A stretch of DNA of 64,000 nucleotides from Corynebacterium resistens DSM 45100 (GTDB taxonomy: Bacteria > Actinomycetota > Actinomycetes > Mycobacteriales > Mycobacteriaceae): assembly GCF_000177535.2 (NCBI RefSeq), contig NC_015673.1, positions 806,001 to 870,000 on the forward strand, read 5' to 3'. Under the pieces are notes generated by a model that was not told where the DNA came from, did no database searches, and saw nothing but the letters and a program-made list of their open reading frames with translations. Both the position numbers and the translations under genes were made by a program. Each line of letters begins with the position of its first letter. Positions within the stretch are counted from its first letter, which is position 1. This document shows, in pieces, positions 18,587-26,907 of the stretch.

Positions 18587-20557
18587 ATGAGCCGCCGCCA
18601 AACCAATGCCGCCGTCAGTAAATCAACAGCGGTGCCGGGGCACGAGTTTCGTAACCCCGATAGCAAAAAGGGGAGTTCAGATCCCCTCATCTTTGGAGTC
18701 TCCGTTGGCTTCATCGCACTGTTCGTCATCGGAACGATTGTTTTCAAGAGCAAGGCTCGGGATTTCTTCAGCGCCATCGCCGGATGGCTGCTAGAGAATT
18801 TCAACTGGATGTACGTCGGTGGTGTATCCATCGTCTTCTTGTTCCTCATCGGGCTCTTCGTCTCTCACTTCGGGCGCATGCGCCTGGGAGGTGATGGTGA
18901 ACAACCCGAGCACTCCACAGTCAGCTGGTTCGCCATGCTTTTTGCCGGCGGAATTGGTTCTGTGCTGATGTTCTTCGGTGTAGCGGAGCCTCTGAACCAC
19001 GTCCTTAATGTGCCGATGCAAGATGCCGAGCCGCTCAGCCGAGAGGCCATCAATGAGGCCATGGGCTTCACGATGTATCACTTCGGTATCCACATGTGGG
19101 TGATCTTCACCTTGCCTGGCTTGGCAATGGGATACTTCATCTATAAGCGCCACCTTCCACCTCGTATTTCCTCGATTTTCGCCCCCGTTTTGGGTGCCAA
19201 GATTTACGAATGGCCCGGCAAACTTATTGACGCCCTCGCGATCATCGGCACCGTCTTCGGCATTGCAGTCTCGGTTGGCTTGGGCGCATTGCAAATCAAT
19301 GCCGGCCTCGCCCATATTTTCGGAGCACCGACAGTGGCGTGGGTGCAGGTTATCGTCATTGCGATCATCTGTGCTGTCGCATGTGTGTCCGTAGCCAGCG
19401 GGCTGAACAAGGGCATCAAGATCCTGTCCAATACCAATATCCTCATGGCTGTGGTCCTGATGATCTTCATCCTGGCCACGGGGCCAACGCTATTGCTGCT
19501 GCGTGGCACCATGGATACCGCCTCCATCTACGCGGAGTATCTGCCAAAGATCATGTTCTGGTCTGACTCCCAAGATGTAAACCCTGGCTGGCAGGGTAAG
19601 TGGACCGTGTTCTACTGGGGTTGGACGATCTGTTGGTCGCCTTTTGTGGGTATGTTCTTGGCCCGTATTTCCCGCGGACGCACTGTTCGTGAGTTCATTG
19701 GTGGCGTACTGGCTCTACCAACCATCTTCGCGCTGGTCTGGTTCTCCGTATTCGGATTCGCAGGTCTGGATATTGAAAAGAAGCAACCAGGATCTTTGTC
19801 TGGCCCGGTCGTGCGGGAAGGCGATACGGCCTTCGCATTGTTCGGTTTCCTGGAACACTTCCCCTGGGTTCTGCCGGTTTCAGTATTCGCTCTGGCAATC
19901 GTGGCGATCTTCTTTGTCACCTCCATTGACTCCGCTGCGATGATCACCGACATGTTCGCGGCAGGCGAGGAAAATAAGACCCCAACGTTGTACCGAATCC
20001 TGTGGGCAGTTCTGATTGGTGCGGTTGCAGCAGCGATCTTGGTCATGGCTCCAGATGACGGCATTTCCACATTGCAAGAAGTGGTCATCATCATTGGCCT
20101 GCCGTTCTTCTTGATTAACTTCATCATGATGTACTCATTGCTGCGAGGCATGCATGACGATTACGCCGCCCGTCCAGAACCGGTTACCCGCCAGTGGGGG
20201 CGCACGGATTCCGCAGAGAAGCTGGAGGAGCACGAGTCCCGCCCAGCTCCGGGCTACGATGACGAAGGCAATGAGCTTCCGCGCTTTGAGTTCGATGAGG
20301 ACGGCAATCTCGTTATCCCCGGCAACGTGCGCATCCAGGGCAACCTGGGCGTGGATGGTGATGTGGATGAAGATCCCGAGCCGGTGAAGGAAAAACCACA
20401 GTACAACCAAGACGGCGACCTGGTGGACGATGAAGGCCGCCTCATCAACGAGGAAGGAGATCTCGTTGATGAGGAGGGCAACCGGGTCGATGAAAACGGG
20501 GTACCCATCGACGGGCACGGCAACCCCGTCAGACTGGCCGAAGATGAGCGCAACTAG
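18587..20557 (+). CDS. BCCT-family osmolyte/betaine transporter with acidic repeat tail
   Basis: BCCT carriers import glycine betaine, ectoine, proline or carnitine with sodium or protons. The first 540 or so residues hold 12 predicted membrane helices and the family signature region (FYWGWTICWSPFVGMFLARI). The last 110 or so residues are very acidic and built from loose repeats of the form (D/E)xxGxLVDEEG. This differs from the basic, osmosensing C-terminal helix of C. glutamicum BetP. The substrate is not determinable; an EctP/LcoP-type role is possible. A ribosome-binding site AAAGGAAG precedes the ATG. A terminator follows at 20585. Confidence 0.9.
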   Translation: MSRRQTNAAVSKSTAVPGHEFRNPDSKKGSSDPLIFGVSVGFIALFVIGTIVFKSKARDFFSAIAGWLLENFNWMYVGGVSIVFLFLIGLFVSHFGRMRLGGDGEQPEHSTVSWFAMLFAGGIGSVLMFFGVAEPLNHVLNVPMQDAEPLSREAINEAMGFTMYHFGIHMWVIFTLPGLAMGYFIYKRHLPPRISSIFAPVLGAKIYEWPGKLIDALAIIGTVFGIAVSVGLGALQINAGLAHIFGAPTVAWVQVIVIAIICAVACVSVASGLNKGIKILSNTNILMAVVLMIFILATGPTLLLLRGTMDTASIYAEYLPKIMFWSDSQDVNPGWQGKWTVFYWGWTICWSPFVGMFLARISRGRTVREFIGGVLALPTIFALVWFSVFGFAGLDIEKKQPGSLSGPVVREGDTAFALFGFLEHFPWVLPVSVFALAIVAIFFVTSIDSAAMITDMFAAGEENKTPTLYRILWAVLIGAVAAAILVMAPDDGISTLQEVVIIIGLPFFLINFIMMYSLLRGMHDDYAARPEPVTRQWGRTDSAEKLEEHESRPAPGYDDEGNELPRFEFDEDGNLVIPGNVRIQGNLGVDGDVDEDPEPVKEKPQYNQDGDLVDDEGRLINEEGDLVDEEGNRVDENGVPIDGHGNPVRLAEDERN

Positions 20558-20584
20558 CTAAGCTCGCTTCGTCACGGCCCCACG

Positions 20585-20620
20585 ATCCCCCATGTGCTTT
20601 CGCAGCAGGTGGGGGATTTT
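20585..20620 (+). terminator. Rho-independent terminator after BCCT gene
   Basis: ATCCCCCA pairs with TGGGGGAT, with a further TGC/GCA pairing inside, followed by TTTT. Confidence 0.75.
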
Positions 20621-20674
20621 GGCGTCAAAGTATACAAAAGAAGTGAAATCAGAACCCCGAGATGTGAACGTCGT

Positions 20675-20680
20675 TACACT
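20675..20680 (+). promoter_or_regulatory. -10 element of hydroxyacyl-CoA dehydrogenase gene
   Basis: TACACT followed by GG, about 46 bp before the ATG. The same TACACTGG string stands upstream of csbD. No good -35 box is visible. Confidence 0.35.
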
Positions 20681-20726
20681 GGAAGCCGGAAAAGAAGATA
20701 TACACGCATAAGAATAAGGAGCGACG

Positions 20727-21584
20727 ATGGTTCAGCGCGTAGGCGTAATTGGTGCCGGTCTCATGGGTGCAGGTATCGCAGAGGTGGCTGCCAAGGCCGG
20801 TAGCGACGTGTTGGTGTGGGAGGCGAAGCAGGAATTCGCCGACGCCGGTAAAGCCCGCATCGAGAAGTCCCTTGCAAAGGCAGTAGAGCGCGGCAAGCTC
20901 TCCGAGGAAGACCGCGACGCAGCGGTACAGCGTTTGACTTTCACCACCAACCTCGAGGATTTTGCTGACCGTGAAATGGTGATGGAAGCAATCATCGAGA
21001 ACGAGGACGTCAAGAAGGATGTCTTCGCCAAGCTCGATGCCATCGTGGAGGACAAGAAGGCGCCCCTGTGCTCCAACACATCTTCCTTGCCTATTCAGAC
21101 CATTGCTTCGGCAACGCAAAACCCAGAGCGTGTCATGGGATTGCACTTCTTCAACCCAGTGCCAGTTCTGCCACTCGTCGAGGTGATTCCGGCTCTGACT
21201 ACCGATGAAGAGATCGTAGAGCGTGCCCAAAACTACGCTACGGAGAAGCTGGGCAAGACTGCGATCCGCGCTAAGGACCGCTCTGGCTTCATCGTGAATT
21301 TCCTGCTGGTGCCATACATGCTGTCCGCGATCCGCATGGTGGAACAGGGTGTGGCTACCCCAGAGGACATTGATAACGGCATGAAGCTGGGAGCTGCTCA
21401 CCCCATGGGGCCACTGACGTTGGCAGACATGGTGGGCTTGGATACCTGCGCGTTCATCGCTGATGTGATGTACAAGGAGTACGGCGATCCTTCTTATGCT
21501 TGCCCACCGCTGCTGCGCCGCATGGTCACGGCTGGCCACACAGGTCGCAAGTCGGGCAAGGGCTTCTACGATTACTCGAAGTAG
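20727..21584 (+). CDS. 3-hydroxybutyryl-CoA / 3-hydroxyacyl-CoA dehydrogenase
   Basis: The 285-residue protein begins with a Rossmann motif GVIGAGLMGAGIAEVAA for NAD and continues with the catalytic segment GLHFFNPVPVLPLVEVI, which contains the active-site His. The C-terminal helical domain has the AHPMGPLTLADMVGLD segment typical of FadB2/PaaH/Hbd single-function enzymes. It oxidises 3-hydroxyacyl-CoA to 3-ketoacyl-CoA, in fatty-acid or polyhydroxybutyrate-type metabolism. AAGGAG stands 4 nt before the ATG. It is transcribed alone between terminators. Confidence 0.93.
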   Translation: MVQRVGVIGAGLMGAGIAEVAAKAGSDVLVWEAKQEFADAGKARIEKSLAKAVERGKLSEEDRDAAVQRLTFTTNLEDFADREMVMEAIIENEDVKKDVFAKLDAIVEDKKAPLCSNTSSLPIQTIASATQNPERVMGLHFFNPVPVLPLVEVIPALTTDEEIVERAQNYATEKLGKTAIRAKDRSGFIVNFLLVPYMLSAIRMVEQGVATPEDIDNGMKLGAAHPMGPLTLADMVGLDTCAFIADVMYKEYGDPSYACPPLLRRMVTAGHTGRKSGKGFYDYSK

Positions 21585-21689
21585 CGATCGCTCACGGGCC
21601 CTGGGTTCTCGAGCCCGGCCTCGGAAAGGTTTGAGATTCGGTCGCCCAATGCGTGGGCTGAGACTCGTGCGGGAATCAAATAGCGGGCG

Positions 21690-21736
21690 TACACTGGATT
21701 GCGTGACGTGAGCCCCGCTGTATCAGCGGGTTTTCT
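21690..21736 (+). promoter_or_regulatory. Promoter and small terminator-like hairpin in csbD leader
   Basis: A -10-like TACACT at 21690-21695 is followed by the hairpin CCCGCTG-TAT-CAGCGGG (21714-21730) and TTTTCT, just before the csbD ribosome-binding site. It could terminate the upstream transcript or attenuate csbD. Confidence 0.45.
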
Positions 21737-21755
21737 AAACGAAAGGAGCACAACA

Positions 21756-21962
21756 ATGGGTGCAGATGAGCTCAAGAACAAGGCAGAGGGCCTTGCCGGT
21801 AAGGCTAAGGAAACCGCTGGCGATGTTACCGGCAACGAGAGCCTGAAGAACGAGGGCCGGGCGGATCAGACCCAGGCTTCTGTGAAGGAAAAGGCTAACG
21901 AGCTGAAGAACAAGGCTGCTGACGCAGTCAACAAGATCGTGGGAGACGCCGGCGATAACTAA
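21756..21962 (+). CDS. CsbD-family stress protein
   Basis: This 68-residue hydrophilic protein is rich in Lys, Glu, Ala, Asn and Gly and has the CsbD pattern (KNKAEGLAGKAKETAGDVTG). CsbD proteins are small, flexible general-stress proteins of unknown biochemical role. The frame extends upstream, but AAAGGAG followed by ATG 21756 fixes the start. It is a single-gene unit with a hairpin in its leader and a bidirectional terminator after it. Confidence 0.88.
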   Translation: MGADELKNKAEGLAGKAKETAGDVTGNESLKNEGRADQTQASVKEKANELKNKAADAVNKIVGDAGDN

Positions 21963-22032
21963 GCTGATTCCCGCTCTTCAGTGCCGAATAGCTGAGTTTC
22001 AGCGGCTGTGCTCGGCCTGACCTAAAAAATTC

Positions 22033-22084
22033 AAACCCCGCTGTGGTGAAACTTCTTAGCGAACTTCTCCCACAGTGGGGTTTT
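22033..22084. terminator. Bidirectional terminator between csbD and ABC transporter gene
   Basis: AAACCCCGCTGTGG pairs with CCACAGTGGGGTTT (one G-U pair), flanked by A-rich sequence on the left and TTTT on the right. Confidence 0.75.
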
Positions 22085-22099
22085 CGATTGCTTTGAAGA

Positions 22100-24031
22100 C
22101 TAGAGATTTTCGGGGACTTCTTCCTCGTTGCCTTCGTCTTCGTCCTCGTCACTGTGATCGTAGAACCCGAAGGCCTTGAGGCGCTTGCGGTCCTCGGCCG
22201 AGTTCGAGTTAGTCAGTCGCAGGAGTTCGGAATAGATACCACCGGATACTGCCAGCTCGGCTGGCGAACCGCATTCATCAACATAGCCATTATCCAGCGT
22301 GACAATCTTGTCTACGTTGGCAATGGTGGAAAGTCGGTGTGCAATAACCAAGGTGGTACGACCAACCATGAGCTTATCCAGACCCGCCTGCACTACGCGT
22401 TCAGCTTTAGTATCCAACGCAGATGTAGCTTCATCCAGAATCAGCACCGGCGCATCCTTGAGCATGGCGCGAGCCACTGCAATGCGCTGCTTCTGGCCAC
22501 CCGAAAGTCTTAAGCCACGCTCTCCGATCAGAGTGTCATATCCATCGGTGAAACTCATGATGAAGTCATGAGCGAAAGCCCTTTTCGCGACATCCTCAAT
22601 TTCTGCTTGGGTTGCCCCCGGTTTGGCGTACGCAATATTCTCCCGGATGGTGCCTGAGAACAGGGCAGGTTCTTGGAAAACCACGCCGACCGAGCTACGC
22701 AATTCGGAAGCAGTGAGCTCTGTGACATCTCGACCACAAACACGCAGGGTGCCAGCAGATGGTCGGTACAACCCAAGCAGTAGGTTGACGAGCGTGGATT
22801 TGCCTCCGCCTGATTCGCCAACCAGTGCCACGGTTTCATTTTCATGTGCCGAAAATGTCACACCGTGAATCACCGGCTCATTGGCGAGGTAGCCGAAGTC
22901 CACGGCGTCGAACTCGATAACAGGTTCAGAAGCAGAGGCAGTCAGTTGAGCGACGGCGGACGAGTTGATGTCCTCCTCATCGACCAACATTGGGCCACCA
23001 GGGCGCGCAGCCTCTAGTAGTGGACGAGTGGCGGACGGTTCGTCGATTTCCTCCATGACCTGGAAGTATTCGCGTGAACCAGCCGCAGCGCGTTGGGCGG
23101 TATCAACCATCCAGCTCATCATCGAGGCCGGTTGGCGTGCCATGGTCACTAACTGCAGTAGAAGCACCATATCGCCAATCGTGAAATCGCCGTGCAGGGT
23201 GCGCCAGAACAAAGTTAGGTAAATGGCGGCGAAGATGACGTTCATCCCGCCCATGCGCAGCACGTCCATCCAGTGCCAGAACCGCGATTGTTCCTTGGTC
23301 AAGCTAATGGTCTCGGCGAAGTGGCTCTGGAATAGACGTAGCTCCCGCAGTTCAGTAACGAAAGACTTCACGACCTTGACTTGGCTGATGACCTCCGCGA
23401 AGCGACCTTGGGCTTGGTCAATGTGATCATTCTTTTCTTTTTCCCACACGATCCACTTCTTGGAGGTAAGCATCGTGAGGTACAAGTACAGCGGGAAGAT
23501 TACCGCGAGCAGTACTGCGAGTGGCCAATAATAAATCGCGGTGATCGCCAAAATCATGATCACCGTGATGAGCATGGAAAAGAAGTTGTTGGCAAAGGAT
23601 TTGATGAAATCCGTCAACCCCAGAATCGAGCGATCGAGGCGGGAGATGATAGTGCCCGTGACCTGCTTGTCGTAGTAGGACTGGGGTAGTGCCAATAGTT
23701 TGGCGAAATAGCGGTTGGACAGGATCTGTCGCATCCGCATGCTCATTACGTCGCCGAACCAACCGCCGATATTGCGGACAATAGTGCTGAGTAGCTCGGC
23801 CCCCAACAAAGCCAGCGCGAGATAAACCACGGTACGCGAAGCATCAGAGATCGCATTGGGGTTCTCGCCACCGCTATTGACGGCGGCAACGATCGTGTCG
23901 GTTGCTTCCTTCACCAAGAAGGGCGCAGCAAGTGCTAACACCGCCGTAGCGAGGCTGGCGATCACCACAATCAGGTAGAAGGGCCAAAGCTCACGGGTGG
24001 TTCGGAAAATCCGGGCGAATGCTGCAATCAC
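22100..24031 (-). CDS. ABC exporter half-transporter (membrane domain plus ATPase)
   Basis: The 643-residue protein has a six-helix ABC-exporter membrane domain (about residues 15-310). The nucleotide-binding domain has Walker A GESGGGKST, signature LSGGQKQRIAVARAM, Walker B LILDEATSALD and the switch His in VIAHRLS. It must dimerise; as no partner adjoins it, a homodimer is likely. Multidrug or lipid export is typical of the family, but the substrate is unknown. The last 20 residues are very acidic. It follows aecD by 10 bp. Its GTG start has its own -10-like TAGCGT overlapping the aecD stop codon. Confidence 0.9.
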   Translation of the reverse strand: MIAAFARIFRTTRELWPFYLIVVIASLATAVLALAAPFLVKEATDTIVAAVNSGGENPNAISDASRTVVYLALALLGAELLSTIVRNIGGWFGDVMSMRMRQILSNRYFAKLLALPQSYYDKQVTGTIISRLDRSILGLTDFIKSFANNFFSMLITVIMILAITAIYYWPLAVLLAVIFPLYLYLTMLTSKKWIVWEKEKNDHIDQAQGRFAEVISQVKVVKSFVTELRELRLFQSHFAETISLTKEQSRFWHWMDVLRMGGMNVIFAAIYLTLFWRTLHGDFTIGDMVLLLQLVTMARQPASMMSWMVDTAQRAAAGSREYFQVMEEIDEPSATRPLLEAARPGGPMLVDEEDINSSAVAQLTASASEPVIEFDAVDFGYLANEPVIHGVTFSAHENETVALVGESGGGKSTLVNLLLGLYRPSAGTLRVCGRDVTELTASELRSSVGVVFQEPALFSGTIRENIAYAKPGATQAEIEDVAKRAFAHDFIMSFTDGYDTLIGERGLRLSGGQKQRIAVARAMLKDAPVLILDEATSALDTKAERVVQAGLDKLMVGRTTLVIAHRLSTIANVDKIVTLDNGYVDECGSPAELAVSGGIYSELLRLTNSNSAEDRKRLKAFGFYDHSDEDEDEGNEEEVPENL

Positions 24032-24044
24032 TCAACCCACGCTA
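24032..24044 (-). promoter_or_regulatory. -10 element of leaderless ABC transporter mRNA
   Basis: Minus-strand TAGCGT (24044-24039) overlaps the TAG stop of the upstream aminotransferase-like gene and ends 7 nt before the GTG start. Confidence 0.4.
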
Positions 24045-25226
24045 GTCGGTGAACGATGCTGCCTCCAACCTGTCCAGAATCTCGTTGAGAATTGCCCGCG
24101 ACGTGGCGAAATTAATGCGGACATGCCCTTCGCCTTCGGAGCCGAAACTCGTGCCCTCACTGAAGGCAACTTTGGCGCGATCCAAGATCTTGGCCGCGGG
24201 TTTGGTGGTTAAACCGGGTACTTCCCGCAGGTCAACCCACAGCAGGAAGCTGGCTTCTGGGCGTTCGAAGCGAGCGCCCGGCAGCGCCTGGGGCAATCGC
24301 TCCTCTAACAAGTCGAGGTTGCCAGCTAGGTACTGTAACTCCTCTTCGAGCCAGCCTTCGCCCTCGCGGTAAGCGGCCATCATCGATACCTGTCCTAGAG
24401 TGGACGACGCCCCGGTGCGCAGCGGATGCACTTTAGCCATAGTCTCGCGGTCTGCAGGGTTGGTGAAGACCATCTGGGCGCAGTGCAACCCTGCAGTATT
24501 CCACCCCTTGGAGGTCGCGGTGACGGTGATTGTCACGCGAGCAGCTAGCTCCGATATTGAGGCTGTCGGGGTATGCCGGGCAGGGGAGTACACGACGGGC
24601 GCGTGGATTTCATCGGAAATCAACCGCACGTTGTGCTTATTGGCCAAGTCCACTAGCCGGGCCAGCTCCTCCGGCCGGAAAGCTCGGCCCAGGGGATTGT
24701 AGGGGTTGCACACAATCATCGATCCGGCCTGCTCAAAGGCTTTGTCCAGTTCTTCAAAGTCGTATCCCCATTCTTCCCCGTCGGGGCCTTGTGCGCGGAC
24801 CATGGGGACAAAGGTCGCGGGTCGCTTCGTGGCGCGGGGAACATCGAAGAAAGGGAAGTAACTGGGCGTGGTGATTACGATGGGACTTCCGGGTTCGGTG
24901 AGCTCCTCAATAGCTACAGCCACCCCCTTGACCACATCTGGCACTAACCTCACCCAGCTGGGATCGACATCCCAGCCGAAGCGTTTACGCTGAAACTCCG
25001 CGAAGGCGCGTTGGGGTGCGCCATCACGGCATTCATAACCGAAGTATTCGTCTTCGACGGCGCGGCGGATCGCATCATGAACCACCGGACACGTGGAGAA
25101 GTCACTTTCTGCCACCCAAGCAGGCAAAACATCGTCTGGGTAGACCGTCCATTTCATGGTTCCGCGCCGGCGCAGCGTTGCCTCATCGGGAACGTCCAGT
25201 AGTCGAGTATGAGTTGATTCGGTCAT
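24042..25226 (-). CDS. aecD: PLP-dependent C-S lyase / cystathionine beta-lyase (MalY/PatB type)
   Basis: The 394-residue protein is a fold-type I PLP enzyme of the MalY/PatB class, similar to corynebacterial AecD, which cleaves cystathionine and S-aminoethylcysteine. Visible features are the N-terminal KWTVYPDDVLPAWVAESDF, NPYNPLG for PLP phosphate/ring contact, SDEIHAPVVY, and TATSKGWN with the Schiff-base Lys. The start ATG has a GAGGAAA ribosome-binding site. It lies upstream of the ABC exporter with a 10-bp gap, so the two may be co-transcribed. Confidence 0.85.
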   Translation of the reverse strand: MTESTHTRLLDVPDEATLRRRGTMKWTVYPDDVLPAWVAESDFSTCPVVHDAIRRAVEDEYFGYECRDGAPQRAFAEFQRKRFGWDVDPSWVRLVPDVVKGVAVAIEELTEPGSPIVITTPSYFPFFDVPRATKRPATFVPMVRAQGPDGEEWGYDFEELDKAFEQAGSMIVCNPYNPLGRAFRPEELARLVDLANKHNVRLISDEIHAPVVYSPARHTPTASISELAARVTITVTATSKGWNTAGLHCAQMVFTNPADRETMAKVHPLRTGASSTLGQVSMMAAYREGEGWLEEELQYLAGNLDLLEERLPQALPGARFERPEASFLLWVDLREVPGLTTKPAAKILDRAKVAFSEGTSFGSEGEGHVRINFATSRAILNEILDRLEAASFTD

Positions 25227-25269
25227 GTTTCCTCACCTTAGTCAGAACCGATTCCGGGTATGTTTCGCG

Positions 25270-26841
25270 TTAGTCAGCGAAAGGGAAAAATCTTCGTACT
25301 TCTCGTAACGGATCGCTGGCGACTGATTCGGAACAATCATTCATGTCGAAGAGCTTTGTTAGCTTCTCTCCGTCACTTTCATATCGTGGCCAGTCTGGTT
25401 CCTTGCCGTGCGCGAAATCAACGACGACCTGATGGAAACGAGTCGCTAAGGGCTGTAAGCGCTGTTGGGCATCCTCGCCACAAAACTCCTCGACGCTTTC
25501 TGTCACCGAACCGAGATCGTCGAAAACCAATGGCAGGTCACCGCAGTGCTGCGCGTCTGACTCCCGGTGATGTGCCCCTGGAATGGCTACCTCTGCGCTG
25601 CTGTGAAACTCATAGGCCCATGTTGGAGCGTGGCTGTCCCGTGCATCGAGGGCTGCAGTCACGAAACGCCGAATCGTCGAATCACCCACAATGTGCCCAA
25701 GTGGGCGAAACAGCTTTTCGTTGCGGGAATAGCGCCGGTATTCGCGCACCGCTTTAGGCAAAGCTAGCCAATTTGTTTTCGACGCCACCCCGGCACCCAA
25801 GCCCATGGTCTGAGCAGCAACTAGCGTGACTGCCTTCGCCATGAGTTTCTGTACAGGATTCCCTTCGAGGCCTAAGCGATCCCAACGGGCCGCGATGGGG
25901 GTGCGCACAAATTCATCGCGCATGCTGCCCATGATCATGGGAACATCGCGTAGCCGGCTGGGATCCCAAGGGTAAGGGCCAACTGCGCAGTCCGCCGAAT
26001 ACTTGGCTGCGAATGTGTCATAGGCTTCCTTCACATCGCTTTGGCTGAGGCCGGAGATATGATCCAAAGTCAGTGGTCCGCCGAGGACTTTGCGTGCGGA
26101 CTCGATTCGGGTGGGCCAACCAGCACGGGGCAAACCCATGGATAGGCAGACGCCACGGTGCACTACACCTTTACTTCGCGGGTCAGAAAGCACGACGTGC
26201 GTGAGTGCCCCGCCTGCAGATTGCCCCATCAGCGTGACATTGTCTGGGTCCCCACCGAAGCGAGCGATGTTCCTTTGTACCCAATCCAAAGCGTGGAAAA
26301 TGTCTTCCACTCCTCGGAAAGCAGTTTCCTTCGGGTGTTCGCTCTGTGCAGAAACATTGGTGTGGCTCGTCGCCGAGTTGTTTTCCTCGTCCGCTAAGGG
26401 CAAAAACCCTTCGAATCGTAGGCGGTAGTTTATGGCTACGTACACGCAGTTATCCCGCGCAAAATTTGCCCCGCGATACCACATGGAATCTGCTTCGCCC
26501 ATCTCGTAGCGGCCTCCGTGAATGAATACGATCACGGGACGCGTGGCGCCGGTATGACAGGCCCCAAATGGAGTGGCCACGCTGAGGGTATGGCGCGAAC
26601 CCCGGCGGTTACGGTCTGTCAGCAGGATTCCGCCTTCATAAGCAGCCGGGGCACTGGGTGGGGAGAAAAGGTCGCGGGTGGTGTTCAGCGCGTTGCCATA
26701 AGGAATGGCGGTCCAATGGTCCGCGACGGCACCACGCCAGCCACGCACTGTACCTTGTTCGGTTATGACGTCTAGGTGATCCGGTGCGTTCGAAGAAGTG
26801 GAAGCAGCGGATTCCGGGGTGTTAGACGAGAAGGAAGCCAT
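25270..26841 (-). CDS. Type-B carboxylesterase/lipase family protein
   Basis: The 523-residue alpha/beta-hydrolase has the oxyanion-hole segment VIVFIHGGRYEMG and the nucleophile elbow GQSAGG. A His-containing GAHHRESDAQHCGDLP region in the last third is the likely catalytic-triad His. No signal peptide is seen, so it is probably cytoplasmic. Family members hydrolyse carboxylic esters, including para-nitrobenzyl-type substrates; the natural substrate is unknown. TAGCAT precedes the ATG by 8 nt, so it is probably leaderless. Confidence 0.85.
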   Translation of the reverse strand: MASFSSNTPESAASTSSNAPDHLDVITEQGTVRGWRGAVADHWTAIPYGNALNTTRDLFSPPSAPAAYEGGILLTDRNRRGSRHTLSVATPFGACHTGATRPVIVFIHGGRYEMGEADSMWYRGANFARDNCVYVAINYRLRFEGFLPLADEENNSATSHTNVSAQSEHPKETAFRGVEDIFHALDWVQRNIARFGGDPDNVTLMGQSAGGALTHVVLSDPRSKGVVHRGVCLSMGLPRAGWPTRIESARKVLGGPLTLDHISGLSQSDVKEAYDTFAAKYSADCAVGPYPWDPSRLRDVPMIMGSMRDEFVRTPIAARWDRLGLEGNPVQKLMAKAVTLVAAQTMGLGAGVASKTNWLALPKAVREYRRYSRNEKLFRPLGHIVGDSTIRRFVTAALDARDSHAPTWAYEFHSSAEVAIPGAHHRESDAQHCGDLPLVFDDLGSVTESVEEFCGEDAQQRLQPLATRFHQVVVDFAHGKEPDWPRYESDGEKLTKLFDMNDCSESVASDPLREVRRFFPFAD

Positions 26842-26855
26842 GAAAATAGATGCTA
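26842..26855 (-). promoter_or_regulatory. -10 element of leaderless carboxylesterase gene
   Basis: Minus-strand TAGCAT (26855-26850) ends 8 nt before the ATG at 26841, with no ribosome-binding site between. Confidence 0.4.
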
Positions 26856-26907
26856 ATTGAGTGCTGGTGGACTCACGTGCCGAACAACATAATTAGAGTG
26901 GAGCACC

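Noticed and set aside
20649..21539. 296-codon open frame antisense to the hydroxyacyl-CoA dehydrogenase gene
   Set aside because: Composition (His-, Leu-, Val-rich) and position are those of a shadow frame; the plus-strand gene has a clear Rossmann motif.
24032..25226. Sulfur-compound efflux operon formed by aecD and the ABC exporter
   Set aside because: Close spacing is suggestive, but the exporter has its own -10 box and no substrate evidence, so I did not claim a joint function.
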